From NCBI GenBank assembly GCA_905220665.1, contig CAJNAR010000156.1, positions 62,001 through 126,000 of the forward strand: a stretch of 64,000 nucleotides of DNA. Direction: 5' to 3'. Below the pieces are notes generated by a model. That model made no database searches and was not told the DNA's origin. It saw nothing but the letters and a program-made list of their open reading frames with translations. Below, piece by piece: positions 44,774-55,552 of the stretch (positions are counted from its first letter, which is position 1; the number at the start of each line of letters is the position of its first letter). This DNA comes from Albugo candida. Taxonomy: Eukaryota > Oomycota > Peronosporomycetes > Albuginales > Albuginaceae. The position numbers and the translations under genes are program-made.

Positions 44774-46445
44774 TTACTCTGCTATCGATTCATCTACAAG
44801 ACGTGCGAATCGGTGGATATTACCCATGAAAAACTCGCCAGTGCGTTGCGAACTGACATCCTCGTCAATCATCACCAGCTCGTCGTCTAAATAGTAAAAC
44901 ACATCAGCTCGATTGCCATTACTCTGCAGTTTGTATTGCATCAGTTCAGCTCGGACGCTTTCCTTGTTGCCAAGCTCTTGGAACCGAGCAAGTTTGGACA
45001 ATTGGATTGTGCGGTATAGCTTCACATATGATCGTAACTGAGGCACTCGTTGCTGTCGGGTGACAATGTCCGAAAAATGCGCCATTTGTGCTTGCATTCC
45101 ATCTTTTAAGCCATTGACTGGCTTCACGGCCGGAATTATAAACTTTGGACACGCAAAGGAAAATAATTCTGACAACGCGGTCATATCTCCTTTCTGCAGC
45201 TTTGCTTGTTTATCTGCATACTTTTCCCGCAAGAGCGTTTGGATGGGTTCGCCAACTTTTTGACTCGATGATAAGTGAAGGACGATACAATGGAGAGCCA
45301 AAGCTTTCTCAGCGAGTTTGCTGAGTTGATCAGAATCGCCTAAGCGAGAGTAATGATTTCGAGAGCGATGGACTTGGAGGATGACTGCCGAAAAAGAGCG
45401 CGCTGCGTCGTCGAATTTTTCGAGCATCATTTGGGCAAATCCCATGTGATAGAACACGGAGATGTGACAAGCGGGTACTTTTTCGTATAAGGGGTCCACA
45501 CGTTTGTTTCTGTCAAAATTTGTCCGGCGGGATAAAAAGTCAATAGGCTTCAAAATGCTCAGCGAGCTGTAGTAATCACCAAAGAGCACAAAAGCTCGGG
45601 CAAGAGTGACAAGACTAAAGTATCCAAGCTCTCTGAACATTTCAGATGATTTGCTTTTCAAATTGTCCAAGTCTTCCGGCAATCTCACCAATGCATTCAG
45701 ATAATTCAACACTTTCGGTGTCGTCCAAATCTCTTCTCCGCACTCTTCGAAGCTTGACAGCTCATCTGTCCCGTTATTACTCTCTGGTTTTGCGACTTTC
45801 ACTCGATATTGGCAGAAAGATTGGTACTGATACACAAATTCGCCAACCAAATCGAAGAGCCATTGAGATGGAAGGGCTTTTATTTCCAATTTCCGACTCA
45901 AAATTGCATCAAAGATACCACAATATGTCTACGAAATAAGAGGAAAATTACATTCTCAGATATTATACTTATTTGAGTATACGCACATTCCACGACTCAA
46001 TTTTCTTTTTCATGTTGGGCTGCAGCTTTGAGAACATGTGGCGAAAATAGATCTGCTTATAGAACAGTAGAAAAGTCGCATTGTGATCCACAAGTGATTC
46101 GATTGCGACCGGCTCTGGCCAAGCTGTCTGCTTGAAATAATTGTTTGTGAGGTTGTGGAATTCGCGATCATAAAGTCGAGCCATTTCGGGTACATTCCCT
46201 GAACGAAAATTTGCGTACAGATTCGTAAACCAGGTTTTCACGCTTTCGGGTAACAAGAAATCGGCTGGTTTTTCATCTCGTTCCATGACGTCCACGGCAA
46301 AGAATGATTGGGCGGGAATGCAGAGATCGTCTAGTATACACCAGGTATGTATATCGTGACTTAAGTGAACACAAATGCACAAGCTCGTTAATGAAGAAGC
46401 TACATACGTGAAGAATTGAAAGTGGGGAATGTTGTATGGATCCAT
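44774..46445 (-). CDS. EIF3L: Eukaryotic translation initiation factor 3 subunit L
   Basis: Subunit of the eIF3 complex, which organises 43S pre-initiation complexes on the 40S ribosome. Exons 46445-46408, 46359-45987 and 45928-44774 give 521 residues, all in phase. The small first exon (MDPYNIPHFQFF) is tentative. Signature segments: LTNNYFKQTAWPEP, FLLFYKQIYFRHMF, LPSQWLFDLVGEFVYQYQSF, LGYFSLVTLARAFVLFGDYY, a PCI-type helical region with QLRSYVKLYRTIQLSKLARF and the terminal FMGNIHRFARLVDE. Length is slightly below the animal protein (about 560), mostly at the N-terminus. Divergent from LCMT1 with about 620 bp between. Confidence 0.93.
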
Positions 46446-47061
46446 TTATTGCGATCAATGGCGGTATAATCACAGTAAAATAGCTGTATCGCTTTTAGTG
46501 AAGTGAGAAGCTAGTTTGGCGGTCGTAACGCTGAGGCTCAACTCAAAAAATGAGATCAACTCCATATCACGATCATGCTTGTGGGTGGTCTAGGAACTTA
46601 GCAATTGATACGAGGGTACATTGGAATTAGGAACGCGAATCTGTTACCGCTATTCGTTCGCTGGCCAGTTGGGTCTCGTCACATACTCATTGTTGCGGGG
46701 TGAGAGACCAAATGTAACGCACAATCAGACCGGAAATAAAAAATAAAAATGCTCAAATTGAAGGTACAATGTGCACCCTCCATATCCAGAATACCTAGCA
46801 TCGTCTAGATGAGATCTTCTAGTAGCGAATATATCCTCACTACAAATGGAGTTGCATTTCTAGACTCTCGGATCTTTTTCAATGCTCTCTATCCTCTTCC
46901 ATCGCTATCAAGAAAATTTTTTTTGAATATGTATTCTGAAAATGAATGCACGCTGCTAAGCTCAAGCGCAGGGATCTGTCTTACCGAAGCACATTTCCTC
47001 GTCAAACCAGTGCGTATACGATTCCCTTAGTGCATCATATCCATTTATAGAGGTCATCGTA
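46446..47061. other. Divergent intergenic region
   Basis: About 615 bases between eIF3L and LCMT1. A 73-codon plus frame from an ATG at 46809 has no motif and cannot be spliced in phase to LCMT1. Nothing else seen. Confidence 0.4.
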
Positions 47062-48153
47062 ATGGCAGCTGAAAGATGTCAAGCTGATAAGCATGATGGC
47101 CCAATTATGGACACTGCCTTAGATGCATCAATATGTAAACAATCCGCAAGCTCATTGGGTTATTACAAAGACCCATTTATCTCTTTCTTTGTAAAAAGTC
47201 TTCCTTCTCGACGCATGCCGCTAATCAATCGAGGATATTACGCACGCGTGGCGGCGATACGCGAGATAGTAGAGCGCTATATCAAAGCGTATACTTCCCA
47301 TCAGCGCAAAGTTCAAATTGTGGTATTAGGTGCAGGATTTGATACATTGTATTTCCGTCTTTGTACAGAAAACAGTCAGTTGGTTCACGCGAGCAATTGC
47401 TCATATTTTGAGCTCGATTTCCCAGAAATTACAATGCAAAAGCTCAGAGTCATTCGACGAAGACCTCAACTGCAAAAGTTGCTACATTTTTCGTCGTTAG
47501 ATGAGCTTCAAAAGTCGATCGTGGGTCATAGCGGGGAATTGCATACCCCTGATAGCGCGTATCACTTGATTCCGTGTGATCTTCGAGACTGGGACACCAC
47601 ACAGCACCAATTACGCCAATCCGGTCTTAATCTAAGTACTCCCACGTTGATCGTCTCTGAATGTGTTTTGATATATATGGAAACTATCTTTTCGGAGCAG
47701 CTCATCGAATGGGCATCGAACACCCTGAACGATGCTCATTTCGTTTTGTACGAACAAATCGAGCCACATGATCCTTTCGGAAAAGTAATGATGCAAAATA
47801 TAAAGGCGCGAGGTTGTGATTTGAAGAGTATCTACGATTTCCCATCAAAAGCGGCGCAGATAGAGCGATTTCGAGCGCATCAGTTCCAATGCGTGAGCTG
47901 CTTGGATATGAATCAAGTGTACTACAGATTTTTAGATCCAAAAGATCGTCAAGAGTACGTGGGCTTGGGACTTGGAACACGGAATGCTTCTGATTGGTAT
48001 TTGTGCATTGTTTGTAGAAAAGAAAAGTTGGAGATATTCGACGAGGTCGAAGAATTCCATCTTTTACAGGGTCATTACTGCATGGTAGTTGCAAGTCGAG
48101 TCGACTCCGTTGGCTCACAAGGCATCCAACTTGGAGATTGGGTAACTAAATGA
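47062..48153 (+). CDS. LCMT1: Leucine carboxyl methyltransferase 1 (PP2A methyltransferase)
   Basis: Methylates the C-terminal Leu of the PP2A catalytic subunit with SAM, controlling B-subunit assembly. Single exon, 363 residues, family length. Motifs: SLGYYKDPFISFFV, PLINRGYYARV, SAM site VVLGAGFDTLYFRL, ELDFPEITMQKL, SECVLIYM, YEQIEPHDPFGKVM and the C-terminal FDEVEEFHLLQGHYCMV. The start at 47062 places the family N-terminus correctly. Divergent from eIF3L and convergent with the TBL1-like gene, about 115 bp apart. Confidence 0.94.
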   Translation: MAAERCQADKHDGPIMDTALDASICKQSASSLGYYKDPFISFFVKSLPSRRMPLINRGYYARVAAIREIVERYIKAYTSHQRKVQIVVLGAGFDTLYFRLCTENSQLVHASNCSYFELDFPEITMQKLRVIRRRPQLQKLLHFSSLDELQKSIVGHSGELHTPDSAYHLIPCDLRDWDTTQHQLRQSGLNLSTPTLIVSECVLIYMETIFSEQLIEWASNTLNDAHFVLYEQIEPHDPFGKVMMQNIKARGCDLKSIYDFPSKAAQIERFRAHQFQCVSCLDMNQVYYRFLDPKDRQEYVGLGLGTRNASDWYLCIVCRKEKLEIFDEVEEFHLLQGHYCMVVASRVDSVGSQGIQLGDWVTK

Positions 48154-48267
48154 CCATACCAAGTGACGCGCGTGAGAAAATTCCAAGAGCTGATTTAACA
48201 CTTTGCGACTCTATAATATTATCTGTCTGGGCTTTTTCTTCTATTGGACTGGAAAAATTCTGTTCCG

Positions 48268-50348
48268 CTACACTCGCAAATGAAGAAGAGCCAAGTCTCC
48301 GTTGGAAATGCAAGCAGAGAGTAGACTCCCCTGTGCATTCCAATTCAAATCGTAAATGTCACCATTGACTTTATACGTTTTCACTAACCTACCGTCCTAT
48401 GAGTAGAAACACATCATCATCAGCATTGGATAGTAGAAACATAGCGACGCATGACGTACTCGGAGAGACCATATATTCAGAGATCCTCCTATTGTACCAC
48501 TGGCTAGAAATTCTCCGTTTGGATTATACGCCACTCCATACACTGGATTTCTAAGTGTATAATGAACTGAGGATAAAGAGTAACGTAAAAAAGGAGAGAT
48601 ACTTACAAATGACTGAATGTTTGAGTGCACTTTCCAGCCTCTACATCCCATATTTTGACGGTGGCGTCAAAGGAGGCGCTCGCTAAAGTGAGCGTTGCAT
48701 TTGGAAGGTCTGTACCAGGTCCAGTATAGCTCCATCGAATGGTGTAAACTTCCTTGGTGTGTTCTTTAAGACTATATAGGATGGGGTTTCCATCATGTAC
48801 CGCTCTTCTATCACTTATGGACTGATCAGTTTGCTTCTCATCACTATCCAGCATATTTGCGTCCTTAAGTGGATGTGAAATATTTTCTTGCTCAATGTAA
48901 CTTTTCTGTCCATTCCGCAAATTATTTTCCACACAACGCGTTGGATCCCAAATCTTCACAGTATAATCGTCGGAGCAGGAAGCTAATAATCGGTATGTAG
49001 GGTCCCATCGAATTGAATTGATTGCATCGTTGTGTCCTCGTAGTACAAACTGAGCCTTCACATCTCCTACTCTAGCTATGGAAATCGTTTGGTCGGAAGA
49101 GCATGTTGCAAAAGTCAAATCGTCCTTCCATGAAGCATCCAAAATAGGGTCTAATCGTCAAACTTTTTCTCAGTCTATCGACATAATTACACTAGCCGCA
49201 AAATATCTGTACGGAATGCTCACCATCATGCAATTGGATTTGTTGCGTTTTCACCTCTTTATTGACATCCCAAATTGAAACAGTTTTGTCAAAGCTGCTG
49301 CTCAATAAGAATTTGCTGCTTTTACTCCATCGCACTGCAAATACTGGACCATTATGATCGTGGAGCTCATGTTTCTTCTCCCCTTCAGCATCCCAGATAG
49401 TAGTCTTCCCATTGTAAGTGCCTGTTGCTAGATAGTTTCCGTCCGACTAGAAAGAAAAATGATTCAGATGAATATTGATTTAGACTGCAGAACTTACACT
49501 CCATTCCAGCGTGGTGACGTCTTTGTGTGGTCCATCTCCATGATGAAGCACCTTTGGAGAGACTTGTGACTGCATATCTGGGAGCAATTTAGAAGACAGT
49601 TCCCATATTCGAGCTGTTGAGTCACTTGAGCTACAATCATCAAGGAACCAATTACGTTTCTGTAAGTCTTGCTTTATACCCTGATCAAAATATAATCGTA
49701 CCCTGAAACAAGAAGGTTTTTGACGGGATTCCACATGCATCCAAAAACTTCTTTCTCATGACCGTTCAGAAAAATGATTGATTTTTCATCCAATTCCTCC
49801 ACTACTACATTTTGTCCCTCTGTGCATAAAATGATCAGTTTGAGAAAACCCGCTCTTCTAGCTATACGTTTCCACCTTTGTTTCCTTCCATAACTGGTTC
49901 ATCCGGATTTTCGGAAGCTGCTTTTCGTTTTCTTTTGTTGGATATCTTTGTATTAGCTCCTCGGGCCGTGTGAAGATCCGCGTCCGACGAGCTTGATTCT
50001 GCAGTCGTCGATTGCGCCACCCGACAGATGTGTGGATCCAACAATGAGTATGCGGTATCACAATCTCTTTCAGTGCCATCTTCATTCAAATGTGCTTCTA
50101 TTCCGACGTATTGCAAGCCTTTTTGTACAAAAGATATCAGCGCACCGGGTGGAATGTCTGAGGTGATGACCGACGATTTCACTAATTGACTTTCATACGC
50201 AAATGTGAACGCGGAATGCAGGAATCCTGTCGACAACAAAATGAGAATTGCCAGTTGAAGTTGCCGAAGCGCAATCACTCTTGCACGTACCGGATTCTTG
50301 CAGATACCGGTACACTAAAAAGTTTACCTCTTCCGAGGTTATGACCAT
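48268..50348 (-). CDS. TBL1: TBL1/TBL1XR1-type LisH-WD40 co-regulator
   Basis: Homologue of the transducin-beta-like subunit of nuclear co-repressor complexes. Eight exons: 50348-50291, 50226-49876, 49819-49702, 49630-49498, 49446-49224, 49150-48607, 48550-48460 and 48396-48268; 548 residues, all phases agree. The LisH dimerisation motif is at the very N-terminus (SEEVNFLVYRYLQESGF, then LHSAFTFAYESQ). A basic KRKRK patch precedes about eight WD40 repeats, with landmarks SGSSDSTARIWEL, LSSSFDKTVSIWDV, LASCSDDYTVKIWD, PGTDLPNATLTLASASFDA and VKIWDVEAGKC. One repeat loop contains a 40-residue insert absent from animal TBL1. The penultimate acceptor was chosen by phase, since the nearer AG gives a stop. 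Confidence 0.93.
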
Positions 50349-50794
50349 GACGCTAAATTCTGAATTTAGACTGCAGGCCGAAGACCACCACCAAGCGTTT
50401 GTTGTAAGGATCGGGTGATCGAACTTTTGTGAGCCTTCTTTTGAACCTTTCTCTCGTTGTTGCAGGGATCCTATCTAACGCGCGCTATCTTCCCTTCCGA
50501 CTTTTTCGGATTATGAGATAGTGGTCTTGGATTGGTAAGATCTCTCAGCACTAAACCAATGGGAATCTAAGTCCTCGTCGGAAGCTGTGTGATTTGGACG
50601 TCCTTTGAGGCTCTCGGTTGCTAAAATCTTGCCGGCCGCCGCTTTCTTGTGTGAAAATACACTCGGAAACCCAATGCTTGCTTTGTTAACAGATACATAT
50701 CATGCAAATGAGTATTTAACTTGTTATCTAACTTATACTTCACAGTTGAACACACATGATGAATTGTAGCCAATCAGAAAATACGTTCCTACGT
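50349..50794. other. Gap between TBL1-like and ECT genes, nothing recognised
   Basis: About 445 bases, both flanking genes on minus, so this holds the TBL1 upstream region and the ECT 3' region. No coding or RNA feature seen. Confidence 0.4.
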
Positions 50795-52371
50795 TCATTT
50801 GCTGTACCGATCCGTATAATAATCGGTTTCCGTCTTCATTTTGGTCACGAATTTTTGCTCAAAGCGCTCGCGGTTCTCGTTAATTCTGTCAACGATGTCA
50901 CTGACATCCAGTTTTTTCGTACTTGAGATGACTTTGTAGATCCCTTGCTTGATGGCTTCTTCATATCGATTTTCTATTGAGAATGACTGGCTGATACCAT
51001 CATTCGCGCTTTTATCTTGGTACGCGCCATGGATAACGACAGCTATGTGTAGCGATGCAATCATCTCCTTGCTGACCGTCCACGGAGCATCGATCAGCAC
51101 GTCATCGACATACTTGCATCCCAACACGCTCAAAACTCGCTCGTGGAGATTCATAATTGGATAATTTAATCCTCGACGAGTGTTGACAAGCGAGTCGTTG
51201 TGAACACCAACTATGAGATAAGTTCCTTCCTCCTTGGCTTTCTTCATAATCTCTACATGACCAGCATGAAACATATCGTACGCTCCATCGATGTATACGA
51301 CTCGGTCTGTTTTTTTCGGATCTTGATGTCCGGCGGAAAAAAGCCGAAACATCCGATTGGTTGTTAAGAATTTGGAAGGACGTTCAATCATCATTTTCTC
51401 CGTGGACACTAGTGACATAAGTCGTCCATTGCCGTATTCTTCCCGTGTATGATGTGTTTTGTGCATTAACAACATTCGGCCCAAAATATCACTTGTTGAT
51501 ACGCCCTCTGTGCGAGGAATTGTTCGGTACTTTCCCAGTTTTTGAGCTGTCTCGTAGACATCTTTCCCATCCACAATGCAAGGATCATCTCCGTGTACAA
51601 CGAAATCAATTCGATGCTACAATTTAAACCCTTTCAGCATTCTCAAGTACACGAAGAAGTCTTTTGGATACCTTTTCAATCATCCGTTTTAGATAATATT
51701 CGTTCATAATGTAGGGACAATGTGGCTCAACCTCATCCACGAACTTGCATCCGGCGACGGAATCAATGCGTTCATCTATCGAGTACGCTTACGATCTTCT
51801 TTCATGCCTTGAAAGCCTACGTACCATTGTTGAGGACAGGTGGTGCTCCTTTGCAAGCTGTGATAGATTCGTCATCATTCACTCCAACGACAAGATATGT
51901 TCCAAGTGCTTTTGCTTGACGAAAAGCATTCATATGGCCGTAATGCATCATATCAAATGCGCCATCCATCCAAATTCGAACTTGACGTTTTGGATGTTTC
52001 GTGACTTCTTCTGCCTCTAGCTAATCTTGCAAATCAACCAAGGCTTTTCTGCTCGTAGATCGCATCGCACTTACATCAGCTAATTTTTCCTGAAGCTGTT
52101 GCACTTTGCCATACGCTTTTTCCAGTTCGCTCTGTAATGTCTGTCGACGTCGGCGATGACGCTTGCCGAAAAGTAAGAAATAAAAGAGTAGCGTTAGCAC
52201 TCCCGTCACAAGCGCAATTGCGAGGCGTTCGGCGTCCGGATACGGTGAAGGAAATCCCATCATCCGAAGTAGCACATGAACTTGCTTCATAATCGCGTCT
52301 GCACGATCAGAGTGCAGGATCTCATGAAAATACTGCACGATTTGCTCAGTGATTCTCTCGATCGCTATCAT
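50795..52371 (-). CDS. PCYT2: Ethanolamine-phosphate cytidylyltransferase with N-terminal membrane anchor
   Basis: Makes CDP-ethanolamine in the Kennedy pathway. Exons 52371-52075, 52020-51825, 51775-51672 and 51616-50795 give 472 residues. Two cytidylyltransferase domains: the first with IWMDGAFDMMHYGHMNAF (HYGH) and CKFVDEVEPHCPYIM, then VVHGDDPCIVDGKDVYE and PRTEGVSTSDILGRM; the second with YIDGAYDMFHAGHVEIM (HAGH) and APWTVSKEM. Exon 1 adds a transmembrane helix (residues 50-69, LAIALVTGVLTLLFYFLLFG) and a basic coiled segment, suggesting tethering to a membrane as for plant PECT1. Exon 1 also reads to an in-frame stop at 52021, but a GTAAGT donor and TTAG acceptor remove it in phase, so one gene is preferred over two. 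Confidence 0.92.
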
Positions 52372-52644
52372 ATTGTAGGAGGTTTTTGCATGCGTTTACC
52401 GCAGCATTCCATTCCCTCTTAAAAACGATTTGGATTGACTAGTATCTGAGCGTGAAAAACCTTTGAACTTATTTCCGCAATAGGTAAAACCACTGCTAGA
52501 CTGCAGGGTAGCTAGAGGAAAATAATTCACATACACACAAAACGATTGGGTATCGCGCCATGACTGCAACCCAATCGAAAGACATTTTTCAAAAACGTAG
52601 ATCTCCGCACTGGTTAAACATCGACTGCGTTTGTGTTGGCAACA
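52372..52644. promoter_or_regulatory. Divergent promoter of ECT and ribosomal P0
   Basis: Only about 270 bases separate the starts of ECT (minus) and P0 (plus). An ATG at 52560 lies upstream of and out of frame with the P0 start, so it is either before the transcription start or forms an overlapping upstream frame. No canonical TATA box is obvious. Confidence 0.5.
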
Positions 52645-53604
52645 ATGGGATTAACCGCGGAACGAAAACAAGAATATTTTGTGCGCTTGGAAAGCCTTCT
52701 GGAAACGTTTACCAAGATCTTTTTGGTCAGTGTTGACAATGTTCGATCCAAGCAAATGCAACAAATTCGTCAGTCTTTGCGGGGACGTGCTGAGATTTTG
52801 ATGGGAAAAAACACGCTGATGCGAAAAGTGTTTGCGAATTTTCTGCGCAAAAATCCAAACCATCCTCTTGAAATGGTAGTCCCATTGATTCGAGGAAACA
52901 TTGGATTTGTGTTCACCAATGATGACCTCAATGACATCCGAGCCGTACTGGAGTCCAACAGAGTCCCTGCTCCTGCACGTGTTGGCGCTATAGCTCCTGC
53001 CGACGTTGTAATTCCTCCTGGATCAACCGGATGTGATCCTGGTCAAACCTCATTTTTCCAAGCGTTGCAAATTGCCACTAAGATTCAAAAAGGTCAAATC
53101 GAAATCGTAAGCGAGGTTTTGTTGATCAAGGAAGGCGACAAAGTGGGCAACTCTGAGGCAGTGCTGCTGCAAAAATTGAGCATCAATCCCTTTTCTTACG
53201 GTCTTGTATTGGTATCAGTGTATGACAATGGATCGGTTTTCGACCCTGCAGTGCTCGATCTTACAGAAGAAGATTTGTGTGCCAAATTCGTCGCTGGACT
53301 TCGCAATGTTGCTGCAGTTTCTCTCGAAATCGGTATTCCTACACTCGCATCAATTCCTCACTCTATTGCAAATGCCTTTAAATCACTTGTGGCGGTCGCA
53401 GTCGAGTGTGAAACGTACTCTTTTGACAAGGCTGAGCCTTTCAAAGCTTACCTTGCAGATCCTTCTGCGTTTGTAGTTGCATCGGGTGGTCCAGCTGAAG
53501 GTGGCAAAGAAGACAAAAAGGAAGAAAAGGCTGAAGCAGAAGAGGAAGAAATGGACCTTGGAGGAGGCATGGATATGTTTGGAGGGGATGATGACGATTA
53601 CTAG
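52645..53604 (+). CDS. RPLP0: 60S acidic ribosomal protein P0
   Basis: Base of the ribosomal stalk, binding 28S rRNA and P1/P2 and recruiting GTPase translation factors. Single exon, 319 residues from the first ATG of the family N-terminus (MGLTAERKQEYFVRL). The L10 domain contains IRQSLRGRAEILMGKNTLMRK and the insertion domain LIRGNIGFVFTNDDL and IPPGSTGCDPGQTSFFQAL; both are standard. The acidic Lys/Glu hinge is also standard. The C-terminus is not: it ends MDLGGGMDMFGGDDDDY, in place of the SDDDMGFGLFD-type tail known from animals, fungi and plants. No frameshift is evident, as the stop follows smoothly. Confidence 0.95.
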   Translation: MGLTAERKQEYFVRLESLLETFTKIFLVSVDNVRSKQMQQIRQSLRGRAEILMGKNTLMRKVFANFLRKNPNHPLEMVVPLIRGNIGFVFTNDDLNDIRAVLESNRVPAPARVGAIAPADVVIPPGSTGCDPGQTSFFQALQIATKIQKGQIEIVSEVLLIKEGDKVGNSEAVLLQKLSINPFSYGLVLVSVYDNGSVFDPAVLDLTEEDLCAKFVAGLRNVAAVSLEIGIPTLASIPHSIANAFKSLVAVAVECETYSFDKAEPFKAYLADPSAFVVASGGPAEGGKEDKKEEKAEAEEEEMDLGGGMDMFGGDDDDY

Positions 53605-53774
53605 TTTTCGCTCGAAGCTTGTAGCAGACAGATTGTTAACAAACATGTAACTGCAATATAGCGGACCAAAAGCATCGACGATCTCGTTGTGGCTTTAAAA
53701 AACTGTTCAAACATTTAAAGTGCTCTGCCAAAGCACAAATTGTAGTTGCCTAGCTGGATAATAGATCCGTGACT

Positions 53775-55459
53775 ATGCATTCCTCAATGATTGATGAGAA
53801 GAATACGAAAGTAGAAAACAACCCAATTACACGACTGCGTGTTGACAAGCGACTCTCTTCTCATGAAACAGCGTACACCAAACGTCGAGGATGCATCTGC
53901 AAGAAGGCCGAATGTCTGAAGCTATATTGCGAATGTTTCTCAAGCGGTTCACGTTGCGGAACTCGCTGCCAGTGCTCTGGCTGTAAGAATAGAGAGGTAC
54001 GTAGCATAGTTTCGAAAAAAGCTCATAAAATTTATCTCATTCAATTGTAGCACAATCGTGTGGAAATAGCTCATGCTATCCAAGTCATTGAGAAAAGATC
54101 TCAAAAGTGTCCGACTCGCTCACCCAGATCTACGTACGAGAGTAGCGTAATGTCTAACGAGGTTGGCAAGTATAAGACACCTATAAGGAATACAAGCGCA
54201 GTGTGCGCGTGCAAGGATGGAATCTGTACAAGCGAATGTCCTTGTTTAGTGATTAGTGGCGAATGTCGTACCAACTGTCCATGTTTAGGATGCCAAGCAC
54301 TACAAGAGAAGAAAAAGGGATGCAGCTGCAAGAAGTCCAACTGCTTGAAACTCTATTGTGAATGTCTTGCGGCGCAAACGTATTGTGATTCTCGCTGTCA
54401 CTGTGAAGGTTGCAAAAATACAGCGGTAATGCGCTTGATTTGTCGTCAACTTCCTCACATGACTTTGTGAATACTTTTTAGAGCACTGAACGGGATCGCA
54501 ATCAGGCTATCTCCTCAATATTGGAAAGAAATCCTTCTGCTTTTCGACCAAAGGTGGTCACTAATGGTAATGAGGCAAACAGCTTACATCATCTGCGAGG
54601 CTGTAATTGCCGAAAAAGCAACTGCCTTAAAAACTATTGCGAGTGTCATCAAGCTGGAGTAGCGTGCACAAACCGTTGTGCATGCCATGTAAGTGAATCA
54701 TGATGCTGTTCTAGTTTAAAATCTTGCTTCACATGGAAATTTGCATAGAAATGCTTCAACACTGATGAGTTTTATTCCGCAAAGAAAATGCTTATTCTCT
54801 CAGCAGTCGCAAAGAAAGAAACGCCAGCGTGTGACTTGGTACCTGGTGGTGCTTCGAGGAGCCGGCGGCACTCTCGTCAGCTCAGTTTTGATGATTCACC
54901 AGCTTCATGTCGTGAAGAAGAGCCCTCGTCATCTCATTTGCAACGGAAACGGTCCTTTGAAGATATCTCATGTGGGAAAAATGGAACTTACACGCTCGGG
55001 AAAGCGTCCAGTGTGCCAAAAGATGCGACTACCATCTTTCTCAAAAAAATCTATGCACTAGCCTTTGGCGATCCACCAATATCCCATACGCAATGTATCT
55101 CTTCGATAAGAGATCTTACTGGATCACAGTCCGAAGATGTGAATGCAGCTGCGTCTTTGCAACATTTTTCTCAGCCATTGTTAGATGCGGTAGTTTCGCC
55201 TGATGCCAAAGTCGAGAGCAATTCTAATTCTCAGTTGGAGGTGGGAAGTAGTGCCGCAAATATCGATCAACAGGAACAAGAAGATTTTGTCGATACAGAC
55301 TCGAGCCTCATCTGCCAGGAAGGAAGTATCGACTTGATCGACCCTCCGGTAGTGGAAAAAGAAACATTAGAGGTTGCACTAACGATACAAGCTAGGACAG
55401 AACGAGCTGTTTTGCAGGCATTTTATGAGTTCGTTGGAAATCTTAGCGATGAATGCTGA
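53775..55459 (+). CDS. CXC-domain protein (tesmin/TSO1/LIN54 family)
   Basis: Exons 53775-53996, 54051-54425, 54482-54688 and 54749-55459 give 504 residues, all in phase. It contains Cys-rich CXC blocks: [17 protein letters not shown] (about 40), a [15 protein letters not shown] block (about 118), [17 protein letters not shown] (about 158) and [17 protein letters not shown] (about 238). The (R/K)GC.CKKS.CLK.YCEC pattern marks the CRC zinc fold that binds CHR-type promoter elements in cell-cycle genes; LIN54 in animals and TSO1 in plants are the known relatives. Having more than two blocks is unusual for the family. The C-terminal half is Ser-rich and ends in a short helical region ([16 protein letters not shown]). 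Confidence 0.9.
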
Positions 55460-55552
55460 GAGGCTCAAAATAAGAATATTGTATGCTATAAATGAAGATA
55501 ATACAGTTAGTATGATACCGTCACTTATTATATCATACAAACCGTAGGCTGA

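Noticed and set aside
46809..47030. 73-codon frame upstream of LCMT1
   Set aside because: No motif; the available donor leads to an immediate stop when joined to the LCMT1 region.
52021..52371. Separate 116-residue membrane protein, or stop-codon readthrough into ECT
   Set aside because: A GTAAGT donor at 52074 and a TTAG acceptor before 52020 join it in phase to the cytidylyltransferase and remove the stop.
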